A DNA stretch of 64,000 nt, taken from Ailanthus altissimus (lineage: Eukaryota; Streptophyta; Magnoliopsida; Sapindales; Simaroubaceae). Under the pieces are notes generated by a model that was given only the letters and a program-made list of their open reading frames with translations, ran no database searches and was not told where the DNA came from. The first letter of the stretch is position 1. Each line of letters begins with the position of its first letter. Of this stretch, positions 1-12,202 are shown in pieces. The stretch covers positions 18,042,001 through 18,106,000 of the forward strand of contig OX327686.1 in assembly GCA_946807835.1 (NCBI GenBank), read 5' to 3'. A program made the position numbers and the translations under genes.

Positions 1-164
1 TTAGACCAGATCTGAACTCTTTTAAATCGTACAATGTCTGAAATGTTACAAGCATATTACCATATATAAATATAATTAGCGATTTATTGAAATAATAACA
101 CTAGTATAAATATTAAAAAAATATTTATGCATAATGGGATGGCACGTAAGCACAAATCCCAACA
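1..164 (-). mobile_element. Terminal piece of a minus-strand copia LTR
   Basis: The first 164 bases match the terminal part of the LTR of the nested copia near 36.66-36.83 kb in the same orientation and end in CCCAACA, the reverse complement of the TGTTGGG LTR start. Element A's plus-strand LTR resumes immediately afterwards. The simplest reading is that a minus-strand copy of the same family inserted into the 5' LTR of element A and that most of it lies left of the window. Confidence 0.7.
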
Positions 165-1414
165 CTTACATGTAAGACGAGTAAAGTCATTTATTTATTC
201 AAAAATATTTTAAATAAATTAATGTATTAATAATTGTTATTAATATTATTTATTAAGTCAAACAATTGTTATAAAAAGAAGTATGACATTTGAGACAAAA
301 TGGGACTATGTTATTTGAATAAAATAAGCATGTAGTAATTGCTTAAGAATAAATGCCATGCTTGGTGGGACATTGACATTAACTTCCAAAAAGAGGGAAA
401 ATCAATAACAAATGAAAGTTGTGTCATTTGTTTAGTATTCATTCGGCCATGACATTTGCAAAATTATTTTGCAAATAAAAGTCAACAAATATTTTGATAA
501 ATTGGAAAAACATGGAAGCATGGCTTAAGGTAATTGTTGCCATACATAGTGGGCCAAGTGTTTGCTAAATTGATAAATGACAATTGTCTTATATAAATGA
601 AAAAGTTGGTTTCATTTGAGAGAGACACATTTTTCGATTAAGAGAGAAAATAGTTTCTCTTTTACTTGGTGCAATCATTTTCGACCAAAAAGAGGAGAAA
701 GAGTGAAGAGATGAAATGGGTAAGCAAGAGTTGGTTTTCCATCTTCATCTTCTTCGTTTCCTCAAGCATGGTTGGCCAAGTAACAAGAAAAATGGAGAAA
801 TTTTTTTTGTTTTGGGCAAGTATTGTTCAAAAATACTTTTCATTAGAAATTGTTTCAAAATTTTGTGTAAGTGCTGTATAAATAAAAAACACCATCATCT
901 ATTCTCTTGTGAAACAAAAATAGTTTAAATGTTTAACCATGGAACAAATATAAAAATTAGTTAAAGAGTTTAACAAATAATCCCTAGCTTAAAGAGTTTA
1001 AGTAATGGTTAAAAGTTAACCAAAGTGATTAAGAGTTAATCACTTTTGGTGATTAAGAGTTAATCACTTTTGGTGATTAAGACTTAATCACTTTCGGTGT
1101 TTAAGAGTTACACATTATTGCTGGAAATTGAAGCTACTATTCTAGCGATTTAAGCCCATCCCAGTTGGATCCTAGAATTACCAATGAGTGAACTTCGTGG
1201 TGGACTCCGGCTTGGTAATTTTCAAAGGGCTTGAATGATGATTCTTAATCTTTAATTTCATTAAAGTAATAAAACTTAAATTTTAAATGTGTTTGTTGCA
1301 CTAAGAAATAGAGATTTTGACTTTTGTTGTATTAATTTATATATAAGATGTGTAAATTTAGTTATGACAAAAACGTACCACATGCATGCACCCTAGAAGA
1401 TTATCACACTTTCA
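165..1414 (+). repeat. 5' LTR of copia element A (3' portion)
   Basis: This stretch is a direct repeat of about 7367-8561, with scattered substitutions and small indels. It ends in CACACTTTCA at 1414, two bases before a primer-binding-site-like sequence, exactly as the 3' copy ends at 8561. The first ~1.36 kb of this LTR is missing from the window because another element is inserted at 164/165. ORFs of 70-71 aa near 666-928 are not conserved in the 3' copy and are not considered genes. Confidence 0.75.
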
Positions 1415-1416
1415 AT

Positions 1417-1428
1417 TAGTATCTGAGC
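1417..1428 (+). other. Degenerate tRNA-Met primer binding site of copia A
   Basis: TAGTATCTGAGC differs at two positions from TGGTATCAGAGC, the initiator-Met tRNA complement used by plant copia elements and present intact in elements D and E here. It lies two bases after the LTR end, the same spacing as in E. Confidence 0.7.
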
Positions 1429-2196
1429 ATGATAATTGTGTAATTTGGGATGTCCTGGGGCTGTGGGGATGCTTTCAAGTGTTGAAAATGTAAAATTGAA
1501 AAGACAACTTGTGAGACGCTGCGGCACTAGGGTTTTTAGGCTTTAGCGCCTAGCGTTAGATGTGGAGTACCGCAGCACTGAGGTTTTCAGGCCCCAGCAC
1601 TGTACCGCTCAGGCTTGGCCCCGTGATGCTGGGGGTTCGGGTCTCTAGCGCCTTAGTGCTCAGGCTTAGAGTCGCGGCACTGGGGCATCCATGCTTCAGC
1701 TCGGTAGTGCTTAAAGGCTAGTGCGCGATGTTGGGGGTACTACATCCAATGCCGCAGCGCTAACACTGTACAATAAAATAGTATTTTCTACAGGTTTTAA
1801 ACAGTGTTTTAAAATTAAATATGCATGTGAGAATTTATGAGATGCAGTGATAAAAGTTATCAGTTCGTATTATAAATCGGATCATTTTTCTTTTGCTAGT
1901 AACCATAATGGGATTCCTGCTAGTGGAGGTTAGTTATGTTTGCATAGATTTTTCATAAATGACTGATTCAGAATCACGTCCTAATGAGGATATATATGAT
2001 TTCTTTTAAAATCTCTCTTAATCAGATTTAATTGTATTACATTATGAGATAATGTTTTACAATGGTCCGTCTTGTCAATACAGTGTTAGATAGATCACGT
2101 CGGTCTTTTCCCAAGATCACTATAGTGTGAAAGATTCGGTCGGTGTGATTTAGACTATGCTGGTTAAACATGAGATGAGGTAAATATATGCAAATG

Positions 2197-2230
2197 TATT
2201 GCCCTAGATCGCTACAGTATGCGGGTAATA
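2197..2230 (+). other. Hairpin motif in copia A internal region
   Basis: Arms TATTGCCC and GGGTAATA pair over eight positions, including one G-U wobble, around an 18-nt loop containing GCTACAG. The homologous unit in copy F has arms TATTACCC/GGGTAATA and in copy E has TATCC/GGATA. Related units with weaker stems lie near 2107-2136, 2275-2310 and 2383-2408. Confidence 0.6.
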
Positions 2231-3859
2231 TCGAACATATATTTGATGATTGACAAGTTAATCTGGAATACACTTCTTTTAGATCGCTACAGTGTACGAA
2301 TAAGGTAAATTCAGGACCAGGAGTAAGAGTTGTATGAGATTCAATTGATAAGAGTTGTCTATCTGTTGGGTTTACAAAGGCCAAGATTGCTACATTGTGT
2401 GGTTGGAGTAAAATGAAAATGAGGTTCACTTTGCGCTGTATAATTTAAAATAGTTAAACTATCCTTATCCCATTTGAGAGATTAAAGGGATTATGTAAAG
2501 CATTGGGATGACGTCTTAAAATTAAAAAATGTATAAATATTATACCATGATCTAAAGCATTATTAATTAATGATTAAATGTTCCACTACACATCTTTAAT
2601 TTTTTCTTATAAAGATTAGACATTCATCCAATAGAGATAAGATACTTATCTTACGGTGATAAGATAAATATAAGTGATCCGTTAGTACATATGATTAATG
2701 CACATTAACTATGAGGTATCGATAAATATTTATACTTGCTTATGAATCATAGAAATATTCTAGGTTCAAAAAATTTGGGTATATTGATCAGAAGATTATT
2801 AAAAAGTGTTTATGATAATATCCTTTTGGAAAAAGTGGAAATTATCATAAATACATTAAGGATAACTTGAGTTTCAAATTATATATCCCGACCTCAATGT
2901 CTAATGATATTTAGCATAAGCATATGCATATAAGATGTGCAAGTCGTATAGTGCTCTATCTGAAAAATTATTTGATATATCCAAATCATAGATAGAGAAT
3001 AATCACAATGAAAAGTGTTTTCAATGTGATAAAGTTTGAATAAGTAAACGTTATTGTTTAAGGCACCTTGACTAAGAATAGATAAACCCATTACATATCT
3101 GTTTACCCATCATAGACATTTCATTAGTATATGATACTAGACGAATAGGGGTACGAGATACCGCCTGTCCTACTTATATCTACAAGCTATTGTAAGATTT
3201 TAGGAATGCTATGAAGGTAAGAAATGAAAAGTAAGACATTGCGTAGGAAATAGAGATTCCCTAGACATGCTAGCTGTTAAGACCTTTTAGGGCACTTCTC
3301 TATTCTGGCAGTAGCATTATGTTATTAGTGCCAAACATTGTTAGGCAAATCATATCACTCCCTGTAGTAGATAGAGAGTGTTGTCGTAAGTACATTAGTA
3401 ATAGTTCTTCATGTTTATATGATAATGATAATGTTTTGCTAACTAAGTGTCATTTAAGAAATGACCATTAAATCTTAAATACAATAGGAAATGTCTAGGT
3501 GAACAGAATAAGTAGTAGTTCAGGAACTTTAAATAATTAGGAATAGTGGCATATAAGATTAGGTCATGTAATCGTGAGATAACTATCCCGTCTGGTTAAG
3601 AATAGTCAGATACTTGATCTGACTATAGAACCTTGGGCAGTTTATGAATTCTGAATTCAAGGAAAAATGACCAAATCGTTGTGTAAGTACTAGACATCGA
3701 GCCACTGATTTATTGAAATTGGTATATGGTAATATATTTGATCTAATAAATTATACTGCCATAGGTGGATTTCAATATTTCAGTGTCTACATAGTGATTT
3801 ATCACCATATGGACATGTGTTTCTGGAAAACACTAGTTGAAAACTATTAAAGTGTTCAA

Positions 3860-5960
3860 AAGCTTTCAACTAGGAAGTAGAGAAACACATATTTATGTAT
3901 ATTAAATGTCTTCGATTAGATCAAGGCAATTCATACATAAGCAGTATATTCACATATTATTTAAAAGAGAATGCGATTCTCGCTCAATATAGTCCTTTAA
4001 ATACTCCACAACACAAAAGTGTTTTGGAGAGGAGGAATGAAACTTTATTAGATATGATCCGATTGATGTTAAGCTTAATTGATCTTCTAGATTATCTATA
4101 GGATTATGCTTTAGAAACTGCTATTTACTTATTGAACACAGTTCTAACGAAAATCATTTCTTCCATTTTGTATAAGATATAAACTAAAAGAGAACCGAGT
4201 CTTAAGTATGTTAAAGTTTGGGGTTGTTCTATTTGTATAAGATTTATGCAACAAAATAAACTTGCATCTAAGGGGTACAAGTGTCAGTTCATTGGGTATC
4301 TTATGTATTCTTTGGAATACAAGTTCTATAATCTAGAGTAACGAAACATGTTTGTTGCTTGTATTTTCACTTTCCACGAGAAATAGTTTCTTATGGGTTA
4401 TGAGGATTATAGAAGGATTAACTTGTTAAAGTCAGTTAGAATGTATATAAACTGATGATGGAATTTTAAGTTCAAATGAGTTAAATACCTTTAACACACA
4501 TTTCTCATAGGTCAGAAAGGATATCAAGGTAACAATTTAGTTATATTCGATACTTAAAGGTGTCCTTGGTGTTTGTTTTTAAGAAAAAGGATCTTTGACT
4601 TGTGGAGAGACAATGTTTAACATCGATACAGAAAGATGGCAGGATGTTATAAAATTCAAAATTGACTTTATGCATAGCAATCAAGTCTAGGACTTGGTTG
4701 TGCTTTCGATGGGAATAGTTTCTATTTGTTGTAAAAGAGTTTATACAGCAGAAGAATAGGCCCCATATAAAGGTAGAGATCTTTAAGGCCTAACTGGTGG
4801 CAAAAGGTTATACTTATAATCTGGGATCGGTAATGAGGCAAATATTTTCATCGGTTACCATGCTAAAGTCAATTTAAATTTCATTAGTCTTCCCAAAGGT
4901 GGAATCTTCATTTTGATAAAGTAATCAAATGGTCTGATTTCATCAAAAACAAAGAGAAAATGTGTATTAAAAAAGGGTAGTGGGAGCATGATTATCTTTC
5001 TAGTTCTCTACGTGGAAATCATACTCAATGTCAGAAACGACATTGGTATGTTGCAAGTCAATCAGTTAAGAGTTATTTGAGTAAGAACTTCTTCATAAAA
5101 GAAATGGGAGAGGCTTCCTATATACTAGGTATATAGCTTTGTGGAGATAGAGTTAGAAGGCTGATGGAACTTTCCCAATCTTCGTACATAGACTTAGTCT
5201 TAGAGAGGTACAATTATTGACTGTAAGATAGTTAATGTACTTATCAAACATGTCATTCATCTTTCTAAGTAGAAGATTCCTCGGAAAGAATGAAAAGGTT
5301 AGAGTGTCTAACTTATCATATGCATCAGCTAGAGATAGCTTGATGCATGCCATGTTATGTACGAAACTTGAATTTGAATTGTTGTAAGTGTTACGAGCCT
5401 GTATCGATTTAATCTAGGTAACGACCATTTAATGGCCATGAGACATATCCAATTATACCTTAGAGGTATAGATGATAAGTTTCTGAGTAATGGAGAAAGT
5501 TTCTTACAAGCTAGAGGATAAACAGATTCAGACTTCCCGTTTGATCTGGACACTAGAATGTCTATATCAAGTTATGCATCCCTCTTCATCGGTACTAGAG
5601 CTAGTTGAAAATGTGTAACTTAGATGTCCACAACTAATTCTACCTTAGAGGTAGAATATGTTGCAACTTGAAAAGCCTGCAGCAGAAGTACTATGGATAT
5701 TTAGTCAGTTGTAAAACTTAGAATAGTTCCAAACTCGGTGGATCCTATCCCACTATAATACAAAAATAATATCAAAGTAATTACTTAAGCTAAGAAGCCT
5801 TTTGGTACACAAGTATTCTAATAATGTGGACTCTGAATATCACATAATTAGAATGTTCTTGACCAATAAAGATAAATAGTGTCTAAGATACAATTCATGG
5901 ATAATGTAGCGGACCCACTCAGGCCTAAACTCTTAGCATATTTTAGAAACATGTAGAGTG
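3860..5960 (+). pseudogene. Decayed copia pol (integrase to RNase H) of element A
   Basis: Translation with frame changes gives recognisable Ty1/copia pieces. Around 3895-4101 is an integrase segment with the SPLNTPQHKSVLERRNETL block. Around 4990-5050 is the RT segment resembling FLVLYVDD, here with VEI replacing VDD, so the catalytic aspartates are lost. Around 5100-5215 is the segment MGEASYILGI followed by LSQSSYIDLVLERY, typical of the copia RT thumb. Many stops and frameshifts interrupt these blocks, including a stop where the family usually has Trp after the integrase segment (near 4100). It is non-functional. Confidence 0.75.
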
Positions 5961-6008
5961 TATTGGTATGAGATACCAGCACGAATGGCATTAGAGCAAG
6001 TTGGAGTT

Positions 6009-8561
6009 TATTGGAATCGATGCTTACGTACCATTCTAATATTGTATTAATAATAATTGTTAATATTTATGCAATAAATATTTCATATTAAATAATTAAT
6101 TCTATAATATATAATATCATGCTTGTAATGCTATAGAAATTGTATGATCTGAAAGAAATCAGATCTGGTTTTAAGGAGTTTATATTAGTGCTAAGAGTTA
6201 GCATTACTGAGAATTGTAAATGCTGAAGAGTTAGTAAGTTATAATAATCAGTAAAATCTAAAGAGTTAAAACCTTGTCTATAACAGAAAAAGGACATGAG
6301 AATATATCAGTAATGACATAGTTGTAATAGGTACTAGAAAATGTCATTATGCAAACATGTTCTCAAATACTATGTTTCTGATCTAATTTTGCTATTACGG
6401 ATCTATTGATGAATCCCTTTTATGTATAGATCAATGTATGCTATATCTGTATAGTACAAATGGTTGTTCTTAGCTGATCATAAGCTTACCGAAAGTTCAT
6501 ATAGGCATACGTAAATAGACATGATGAACAAACTCATGAGGACCTTTAATAGACATTGTGAATTCGTAAATAAAGGATTTTCTTAAGTTAAGTAATATTC
6601 GTGGTCCTTTGACCTGAGCACTACGTGAGCCTGTGAGTGATCCACCATACTTTGGTTCTACATATGTCAGAGACCTTTCATGGTCTGACTACTATATGTC
6701 GCTAAGTATGATCCGATGCTTATGGAGTTCGGTGTGTATGGATATAAGATTCATCAGCTCACATAGGTGAGTTATATGTCCTGAAGCTCCAAGATTATAT
6801 TTTAGGAAGTCTTGTAGCCACAAGTATAAACTCTGAAAAAGAGTTTCCCGTGGGTTAAATAATATCTAAAAAGTGTTTATGTATATTTTTTATTTATTAA
6901 AATACGAATCTGAAGATAAGTTCACAGATGAGTATGTAGAGATGTGACGGTGGTGATCTATGTCTCTGTTCATCTATGATATAAGTGATAGAAGGATTAT
7001 ACGAATATATTATGACCTCAACTTGTATGATCTAATGCGCTTATTGATAATATATATGACATGTGCATAGGGCATTGATCACAAACTCATGAAACAGTTT
7101 CATTTGACGAATTGGGCGTAGACTTAGGGAGTCCCACAATATGAAGTATACTTGTTTTGCACTGGAATAATGTATTAGATTGAATAGTTTAATCTAGTAA
7201 ATTTCAGCAAACTAAGATATTTGTTTCAGGTTCTCTTAAGATGTGCACGTGTCAAGACTTAAGAGTTAAGTACATTAATTGGTTAACAATAGTTGTTAAC
7301 CAATAGGATGATGACACGTGATACATTGTAGGCCATTAATTATTTGACTTTGTAATTATCAAAATGACTTTACTTGTGAGGCAAGTAAAGTCATTTATTT
7401 ATTCAAAAATATTTTAGATAAATAAATATATTAATAATTGTTATTAATATTATTTATTAAGTCAAACAATTGTTATAAAAAAGTATGGCATTTGAGACAA
7501 AGTGGAGGCTATGTTATTTGAACAAAATAAAACATATAGTAATGGCTTAGGACTAAATGTCATAATTGATGGGATATTGGCATTGACTTGCAAAAAAAAG
7601 GAAAATCAATAACGAATAAAAGTTGTTTCATTTGTTTAGTATTCATTCGGTGGCCATGACATTTGCAAAATTATTTTATAAATAAAAGTTAACAAATGTT
7701 TTGACAAATTGGAAAAACAAGGAAGAATGGCTTAAGGTAATTGTTGTCATACATGGTGGGCCAAGTGTTTGCTAAATTGATAACTGACATTTGTCTTATA
7801 TAAATGAAAAAGTTTTTTTCATTCAGGAGACACATATTTTTCGATTATAAGAGAAAATAGTTTCTCTTTTACTTGGTGCAATCATTTTTTGCCAAAAGGA
7901 GGAGAAAGAGTGAAGAGATGAAATGAGTAAGCAAGAGTTTATTTTTCATCTTCATCTTCTTTTATTTTCTCAAGCATGGTTGGCCAAGTAACAAGAAAAA
8001 TAGAGAAAGAAAATTTATTTTGGGCAAGTGTTATTCAAAAACACTTTTCATTAGAAATTGTTTCAAAATTTTATGCAATTGTTGTATGAATCAAAAACAT
8101 CATCTTCCATTCTCTTGTGAAACAAAAATAGTTACAGTGTTTAACCATAAAATAAATATAAAAATTAGTTAAAGAGTTTAACTAATAATACCTAGCTTAA
8201 AGAGTTTTAGCAATGATTAAAAGTTAACCAAGGTGATTAAGAGTTAATCACTTTCGGTGTTTAAGAGTTAAACACCATTGAGTGCAATTCTAGTGATCTA
8301 AGCCTACTCCAGTTGGATCCTAGAATTGCCAATGAGTGCACTTTGTGGTGGACTCCAGTTCGGTAATTTTTAAATGCTTGACAGGTGATTCTCGATCTTT
8401 AATTTCATTACAGTAATGAAACTTAAATTTTAAATGTGTTTGTTGTACTAGAAAATAGATATTTACAATTCTGTTGCGTTAATTTATGTATGAGATGCGT
8501 AAATTTAATTGTAACAAACATGTACCACATGCATGCACTTTAAAAGATTAGCACACTTTCA
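6009..8561 (+). repeat. 3' LTR of copia element A
   Basis: This LTR of about 2.55 kb starts directly after the polypurine-like tract and ends in CACACTTTCA. Its first bases are TATTGG rather than TGTTGG, consistent with G-to-A decay of the terminal dinucleotide. The last 1.2 kb is repeated at 165-1414. It contains a 35-bp perfect hairpin at 7362-7396. The right end abuts copia B, into which A inserted. The 69-99 aa ORFs on either strand are not conserved between the LTR copies. Confidence 0.75.
7362..7396. repeat. Perfect 15-bp inverted repeat in the LTR
   Basis: Arms AAATGACTTTACTTG and CAAGTAAAGTCATTT flank the 5-nt loop TGAGG. In the 5' LTR copy the corresponding site (165-190) is where a minus-strand element is inserted, so only a partial arm remains there. 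Confidence 0.85.
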
Positions 8562-8776
8562 CAAGCATCACACAGGTTGTAATCAATACTTTTATTTATT
8601 TTTGTACCAAAAGTACAAGCTAACAAATTGTTTTTCAAAACTTTTTGATTTAGGTGAATAATTCTATTGTGAGGAACTTGTACTGATACATTTGATTTTG
8701 ACAGGAAGATGAAACTTTGTATAGGAATAGTTAGACTATTTAACACTTTATTACATGACTCAACTTGTGTTATCAT
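8562..8776 (-). pseudogene. Copia GAG-pre-integrase fragment (element B)
   Basis: The minus-strand frame reads through a segment resembling the GAG-pre-integrase domain: a hydrophobic stretch, HLNQKVL in the position of the family's GHPN/S-VL block, then INKSIDYNLCDACE, matching the end of the domain where copia proteins have a C-x2-C pair followed by LGK. The LGK and everything downstream are lost at the junction with element A's LTR. It reads open for 78 codons by chance or recent decay. It is not a host gene. Confidence 0.5.
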
Positions 8777-8825
8777 AACAGTTGTTACACATGTATTATT
8801 TATGCTACATTATGCAAAGAGAAAC

Positions 8826-10263
8826 TGATAAGGGTAAATTTGTCATATATTTTCTCATGTTTTTATTATTGATATTTTATGATTTTATGAGAATAGATGG
8901 CTATTTATGTGCATTATTGTTATTTATAGGGACTTGAACAAAATTTAAAGAAAGAACGCAAAAGGAGTGAAAACAGGGACTAAAATGCAAAGTTTTCAAA
9001 GTATGTGTCCAGAGCCCCCGCGCCACAGGTATTTTAGCCCCAGCGCTGAAATAGTGATCGAAATAAGAAAAATGACCTGCTTAAGTCGCGTCTAGCGCCC
9101 CAGCGCCAGAAAGTCATCGCCCCAGCGACGAGACAGCGCCTCAGCGCCAAGATTCCACCGCTCCAGCAGTAATAGCTTTTTCACGCGTCGCCCCAGCGAC
9201 AGATGCATAGCGCGCCAGCGGTAGTGCGAGTCCTAGTCCGACGAGAATTGAGATTTTCAAGCTCATATCAATCCCTATATAAAGCCACTCGTTCCCAGCC
9301 TTCAAGGAGGAATCCAAGACGACCCAAGAGCACCAAGAATACAGAGCACGAGTCTTGGAGAGCAATAGGAGCTTAATTGAAGCAACTTTAGAGAGAGATA
9401 CAAGACGTTCTTCGGCATCAAGAGTTCCTAGGCAGCACAATTAAGAGCAATTCGACGTCTATATCGGTTTGCTAATAATTGTATCATGATTTATAATTAT
9501 TTATACTGCTGTTCTCTTGTAGCCATGAGCTAACTTGTTTTCTAGGGTTAATATTTGAACTCAATATGTGCGCTTAAATTGCCATATCTTTTTAGTATTT
9601 AATAAACTTAGTCATTTATTATTTAAATTACTTGTGTTTAATGCTTCAATATATCTGGCCAATATATGGTGAATGAGTTGGTAATATTATTGATAAACTC
9701 GGAAGAGGAATCATAATATTTAGACCTAGGTAATTTGATGCATGATTGTAGAGTAACATTCAATGTTGCATATGCAAGTTTCAACTTAGGATAGGAATAT
9801 ACCTAATTGGCATGTATGATCAATAAGACCTAATCTTAATGAATCTTAATTTATTACAAGTACCATAGGAATATAGGTATTTGGTAAACTAAGATATACT
9901 TGCATGACCTTGGAAGAGGCTTGTGAATACATTAGTGTCTTGATCAATAATAAAGACTAAGTGAGTTAAATATTAGAGGATTAATCATTAGAAACATATT
10001 GAGGGATAATATTAATCCTAGGTTCTCTCTACGTTGCTATATCTTTAAATCTCATTGCATTGTGTTTTTACTTTTATATTTCTTACATTCATTCTTAGAT
10101 TTTTATTTTTCTGAATAATTATTAGGAAGATATAATTTTAGTAATTGGTTAAAAAGAAAGAATTATCCCTGTGGGTTCGACATCCGACTTATTTAGTCTC
10201 TTTATTATTTGCATACGATAGTGTATACTTGCACTTAATTTATGATATAGAAATATCGCATCA
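8826..10263 (+). mobile_element. Solo LTR, family R copy 1
   Basis: This 1,438-bp stretch starts TGATAAGG and ends CGCATCA. It is flanked by the perfect 5-bp duplication GAAAC (8821-8825 and 10264-10268), so the ends are well defined. It contains a CpG-rich block of AGCGCC/CAGCG words (about 9010-9235) and the phrase CCCTGTGGGTTCGACATCC near its 3' end, a style common near the ends of Tat/Ogre-type gypsy LTRs. Related copies in the opposite orientation lie at 53658-54952 and 61781-62475. No internal region is present, so it is a solo LTR. The 99-aa ORF over the GC block is not conserved. Confidence 0.75.
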
Positions 10264-10299
10264 GAAACAAAGCAGGACTAATACTGATATTTGGTGTTG

Positions 10300-11600
10300 C
10301 AGGAAAACAAAAGAAACTTTGTGAAGGTCTGAGAAGCTAATACTTGCCACTTTTAGCTATTCCTCTGAGCGGAGTTCTCCCTTTCATATCTTTGATGATA
10401 TGTAAGTTATTTACAAACTCAACTTTTAGTTTGTTTTCAAGTGTAAGTTTAGAAATGCTAATTAAGTTTTTAGTTATGCACATGAAAAACTTTATTCAGG
10501 ATGACCATTTCCAACAAGTGTTCTTTACCTCTAAAATCTAACCTTGTGGCCATGTTATTAGTATTATTGGTCATATGATTGATAGTACCACTGTCCAGGT
10601 ACCAAGCTTAATCATCATTATCTTCCTAAATAGCAACTTGTACAACTACAAAAGCTTCTACTTGTTGGTTGTTGTTTGCTTGTGTTGGAGGTTCAAACCT
10701 TTCATTAAAGCGATTTCAACATTTGAGTGCTCCATGACCACTCTTAAAGCAAATTTGACATACTATCTTTGATTTTCCCTTGTTCTGAAAATTGTTTCCC
10801 TACTTCACTTTTCATTTATTAAAGTTGTTCTGATTGTTCCCATTGACTAAGCCTTTATTGTTTCCATCACACCTTCACCATTAAAATCTCCCTTGAACTT
10901 TTGCTTATAACTTGAAGCAACATGAGCACTCATATACCATCATTAACGAAATTTGTAAATTCAATTTTGCTCTCTTGACTAAGCAATGGCATATATCTCA
11001 GCCAATGAAACTTCATCACCTCTTGTTGACATCAGAATAGCGACTGGATCAAATTTTGAACCTAGGCTAGCAGAAGATAAGTGATTAGATCCTGCTCTAA
11101 AATAGGTTACTAGCCATTGCAAGATTGTATACAACGCTTTTCTAGTTTTGTGTAATACTCATTAATAGACATTGAACCCTTCTCCAGTGTTTATATTTGA
11201 GTTCTTAGTTTAGCAAGATGTGCCAAAGATTGGCTTCCAAACATCTTTTCAAAATGTTTTCAAATTTTATTTGAAGAGTTATAGTGAATGATTGAACTCA
11301 TCACACTCTCATTCATGGTTAAGTACAACTAACTCATAAGACGAGCATCTTGCTTCTTCCAAATCTAATATTCTAAATTAATGCAAGGTAAATCTTTGAC
11401 ATAGCTAAAAATCGATTAGGACATAACCTTACACCAATCAACAGATCCTCAAGATCATTACCTTTATCTGAGGCTAAATATTTGAGAGTTTTAGAGTAAT
11501 TAATTTTTGTGATGTAGTTTCATTGATGTTGAGAAGTTGATTGAACTAGATTGTCCAATAACAAGATTGTTAAGATGAGATCCTGGGACGTAGATCTAAT
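10300..11600 (-). pseudogene. Decayed copia gag and protease (element B)
   Basis: Around 10560-10600 the minus strand encodes WYLDSGTINHMT, matching the copia protease active-site block (family DSGA; here DSGT). Further upstream on that strand come zinc-knuckle-like and gag sequences reaching the primer binding site near 11640. Several stops and frameshifts break the frame. The arrangement matches element D (37.26-38.35 kb). Confidence 0.6.
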
Positions 11601-11640
11601 TTATTTAGACGAAGTGTTAGCCTTTTGGCTTGATACCAAA

Positions 11641-11881
11641 TCAGAAAATTTTAAGTTTTTGTTTGTGTTGAAAAAGTTTCGAGAAAATGAGAGAAAGTGC
11701 TTTAGATCAGATTTTATTGTTGTGTAAAAAGAATAAATTGTTATTAACAAAACGAACTTATTTAAAACATATATACAGCTAAAGTATCTAGAAATATCTA
11801 AAAACAGAATTGGTGCAAGTTGCACAACTTGCAAATGAATTAGTTACAAAATATGCTATTTGGTGGGAGATTTTGTTACAG
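11641..11881 (-). repeat. 5' LTR of copia element B
   Basis: On the minus strand the LTR begins TGTAACAAAATC (right end, 11881) and ends just before TTTGGTATCAAGCC, a tRNA-Met-type primer binding site at about 11625-11638. A TATATATG box is present on the minus strand near 11770-11780. The other LTR is not in the window, so the boundaries rest on the terminal motif and the binding site. Confidence 0.5.
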
Positions 11882-12180
11882 CCCTTTCTTCATAAATATT
11901 AACCTCTAATCTTGATCCACGTCAGCATTTGAATCCACGTCACATATTCTTTTATTCTTTTCACGGAGGATCGCTGAGTCGACTCAAGATGTCGAGAATT
12001 GGATATTGTGGTAGACGCTCATAGCATGGTCCACGCTTGTGCGCCAGTCGCCAGAACCAGAATATTTCTGAATCTAAAGTGTCATCACGGTTCACGCGGG
12101 AGTTGTGGAAGTAAAATGCCTGAAATGCTCCTTGTATGTTTTAATATTTCTAAAATGCCATCAGGTGAAAAGTATTTCAA
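11882..12180. other. Upstream flank of RPL31
   Basis: No gene is seen. Two CCACGTCA boxes (ACGT-core, bZIP-type) occur about 20 bp apart near 11917 and 11936. Whether they act on RPL31 is inference. Confidence 0.4.
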
Positions 12181-12202
12181 GGCCCAAAAGAAGCCCAGCC
12201 CA
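12181..12202 (+). promoter_or_regulatory. Cluster of site II elements (TGGGCY) upstream of RPL31
   Basis: GGCCCA and two AGCCCA words, the reverse complements of TGGGCC/TGGGCT, are packed in 22 bp about 100 bp upstream of a telo-box. Site II plus telo-box is the established promoter signature of plant ribosomal-protein genes, bound by TCP factors. Confidence 0.75.

Larger units (their letters stand above)
1415..6008 (+). mobile_element. Internal region of copia element A
   Basis: This region lies between two direct LTRs. In order it holds a degenerate primer binding site, a CpG-containing block with repeated AGCGC-like words (about 1500-1770), a non-coding stretch with hairpin motifs (2110-2400), a long stretch with no intact gag, a decayed integrase-to-RNase H region (about 3860-5960) and a polypurine-like tract GAGCAAGTTGGAGTT just before the 3' LTR. 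The same order, at related sequence, occurs in reverse orientation in element E (29683-34639) and partly in F (58871-61780). No reading frame survives at full length, so this copy cannot encode its own proteins. Confidence 0.75.
8562..11881 (-). mobile_element. Older copia element B, truncated and interrupted
   Basis: On the minus strand the order is LTR (11881-11641), primer binding site, gag, zinc-knuckle and protease remnants (11.6-10.3 kb), then, after a solo LTR insertion (8826-10263), the GAG-pre-integrase remnant (8825-8562), where element A cuts it off. Collinearity across the insertion shows that one element was split. Integrase, RT and the 3' LTR are absent from the window. Confidence 0.65.

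Noticed and set aside
1..190. Head-to-head inverted LTRs suggesting an inversion breakpoint
   Set aside because: A minus-strand element inserted into LTR A predicts exactly this junction (LTR tip CCAACA abutting mid-LTR sequence), so no inversion is needed.
9141..9440. 99-aa minus-strand ORF
   Set aside because: It runs over the GC-rich word block of solo LTR R1; GC-rich sequence yields long open frames by chance.
10344..10772. Two 65-aa plus-strand ORFs
   Set aside because: They are antisense to the copia B gag/protease remnant.
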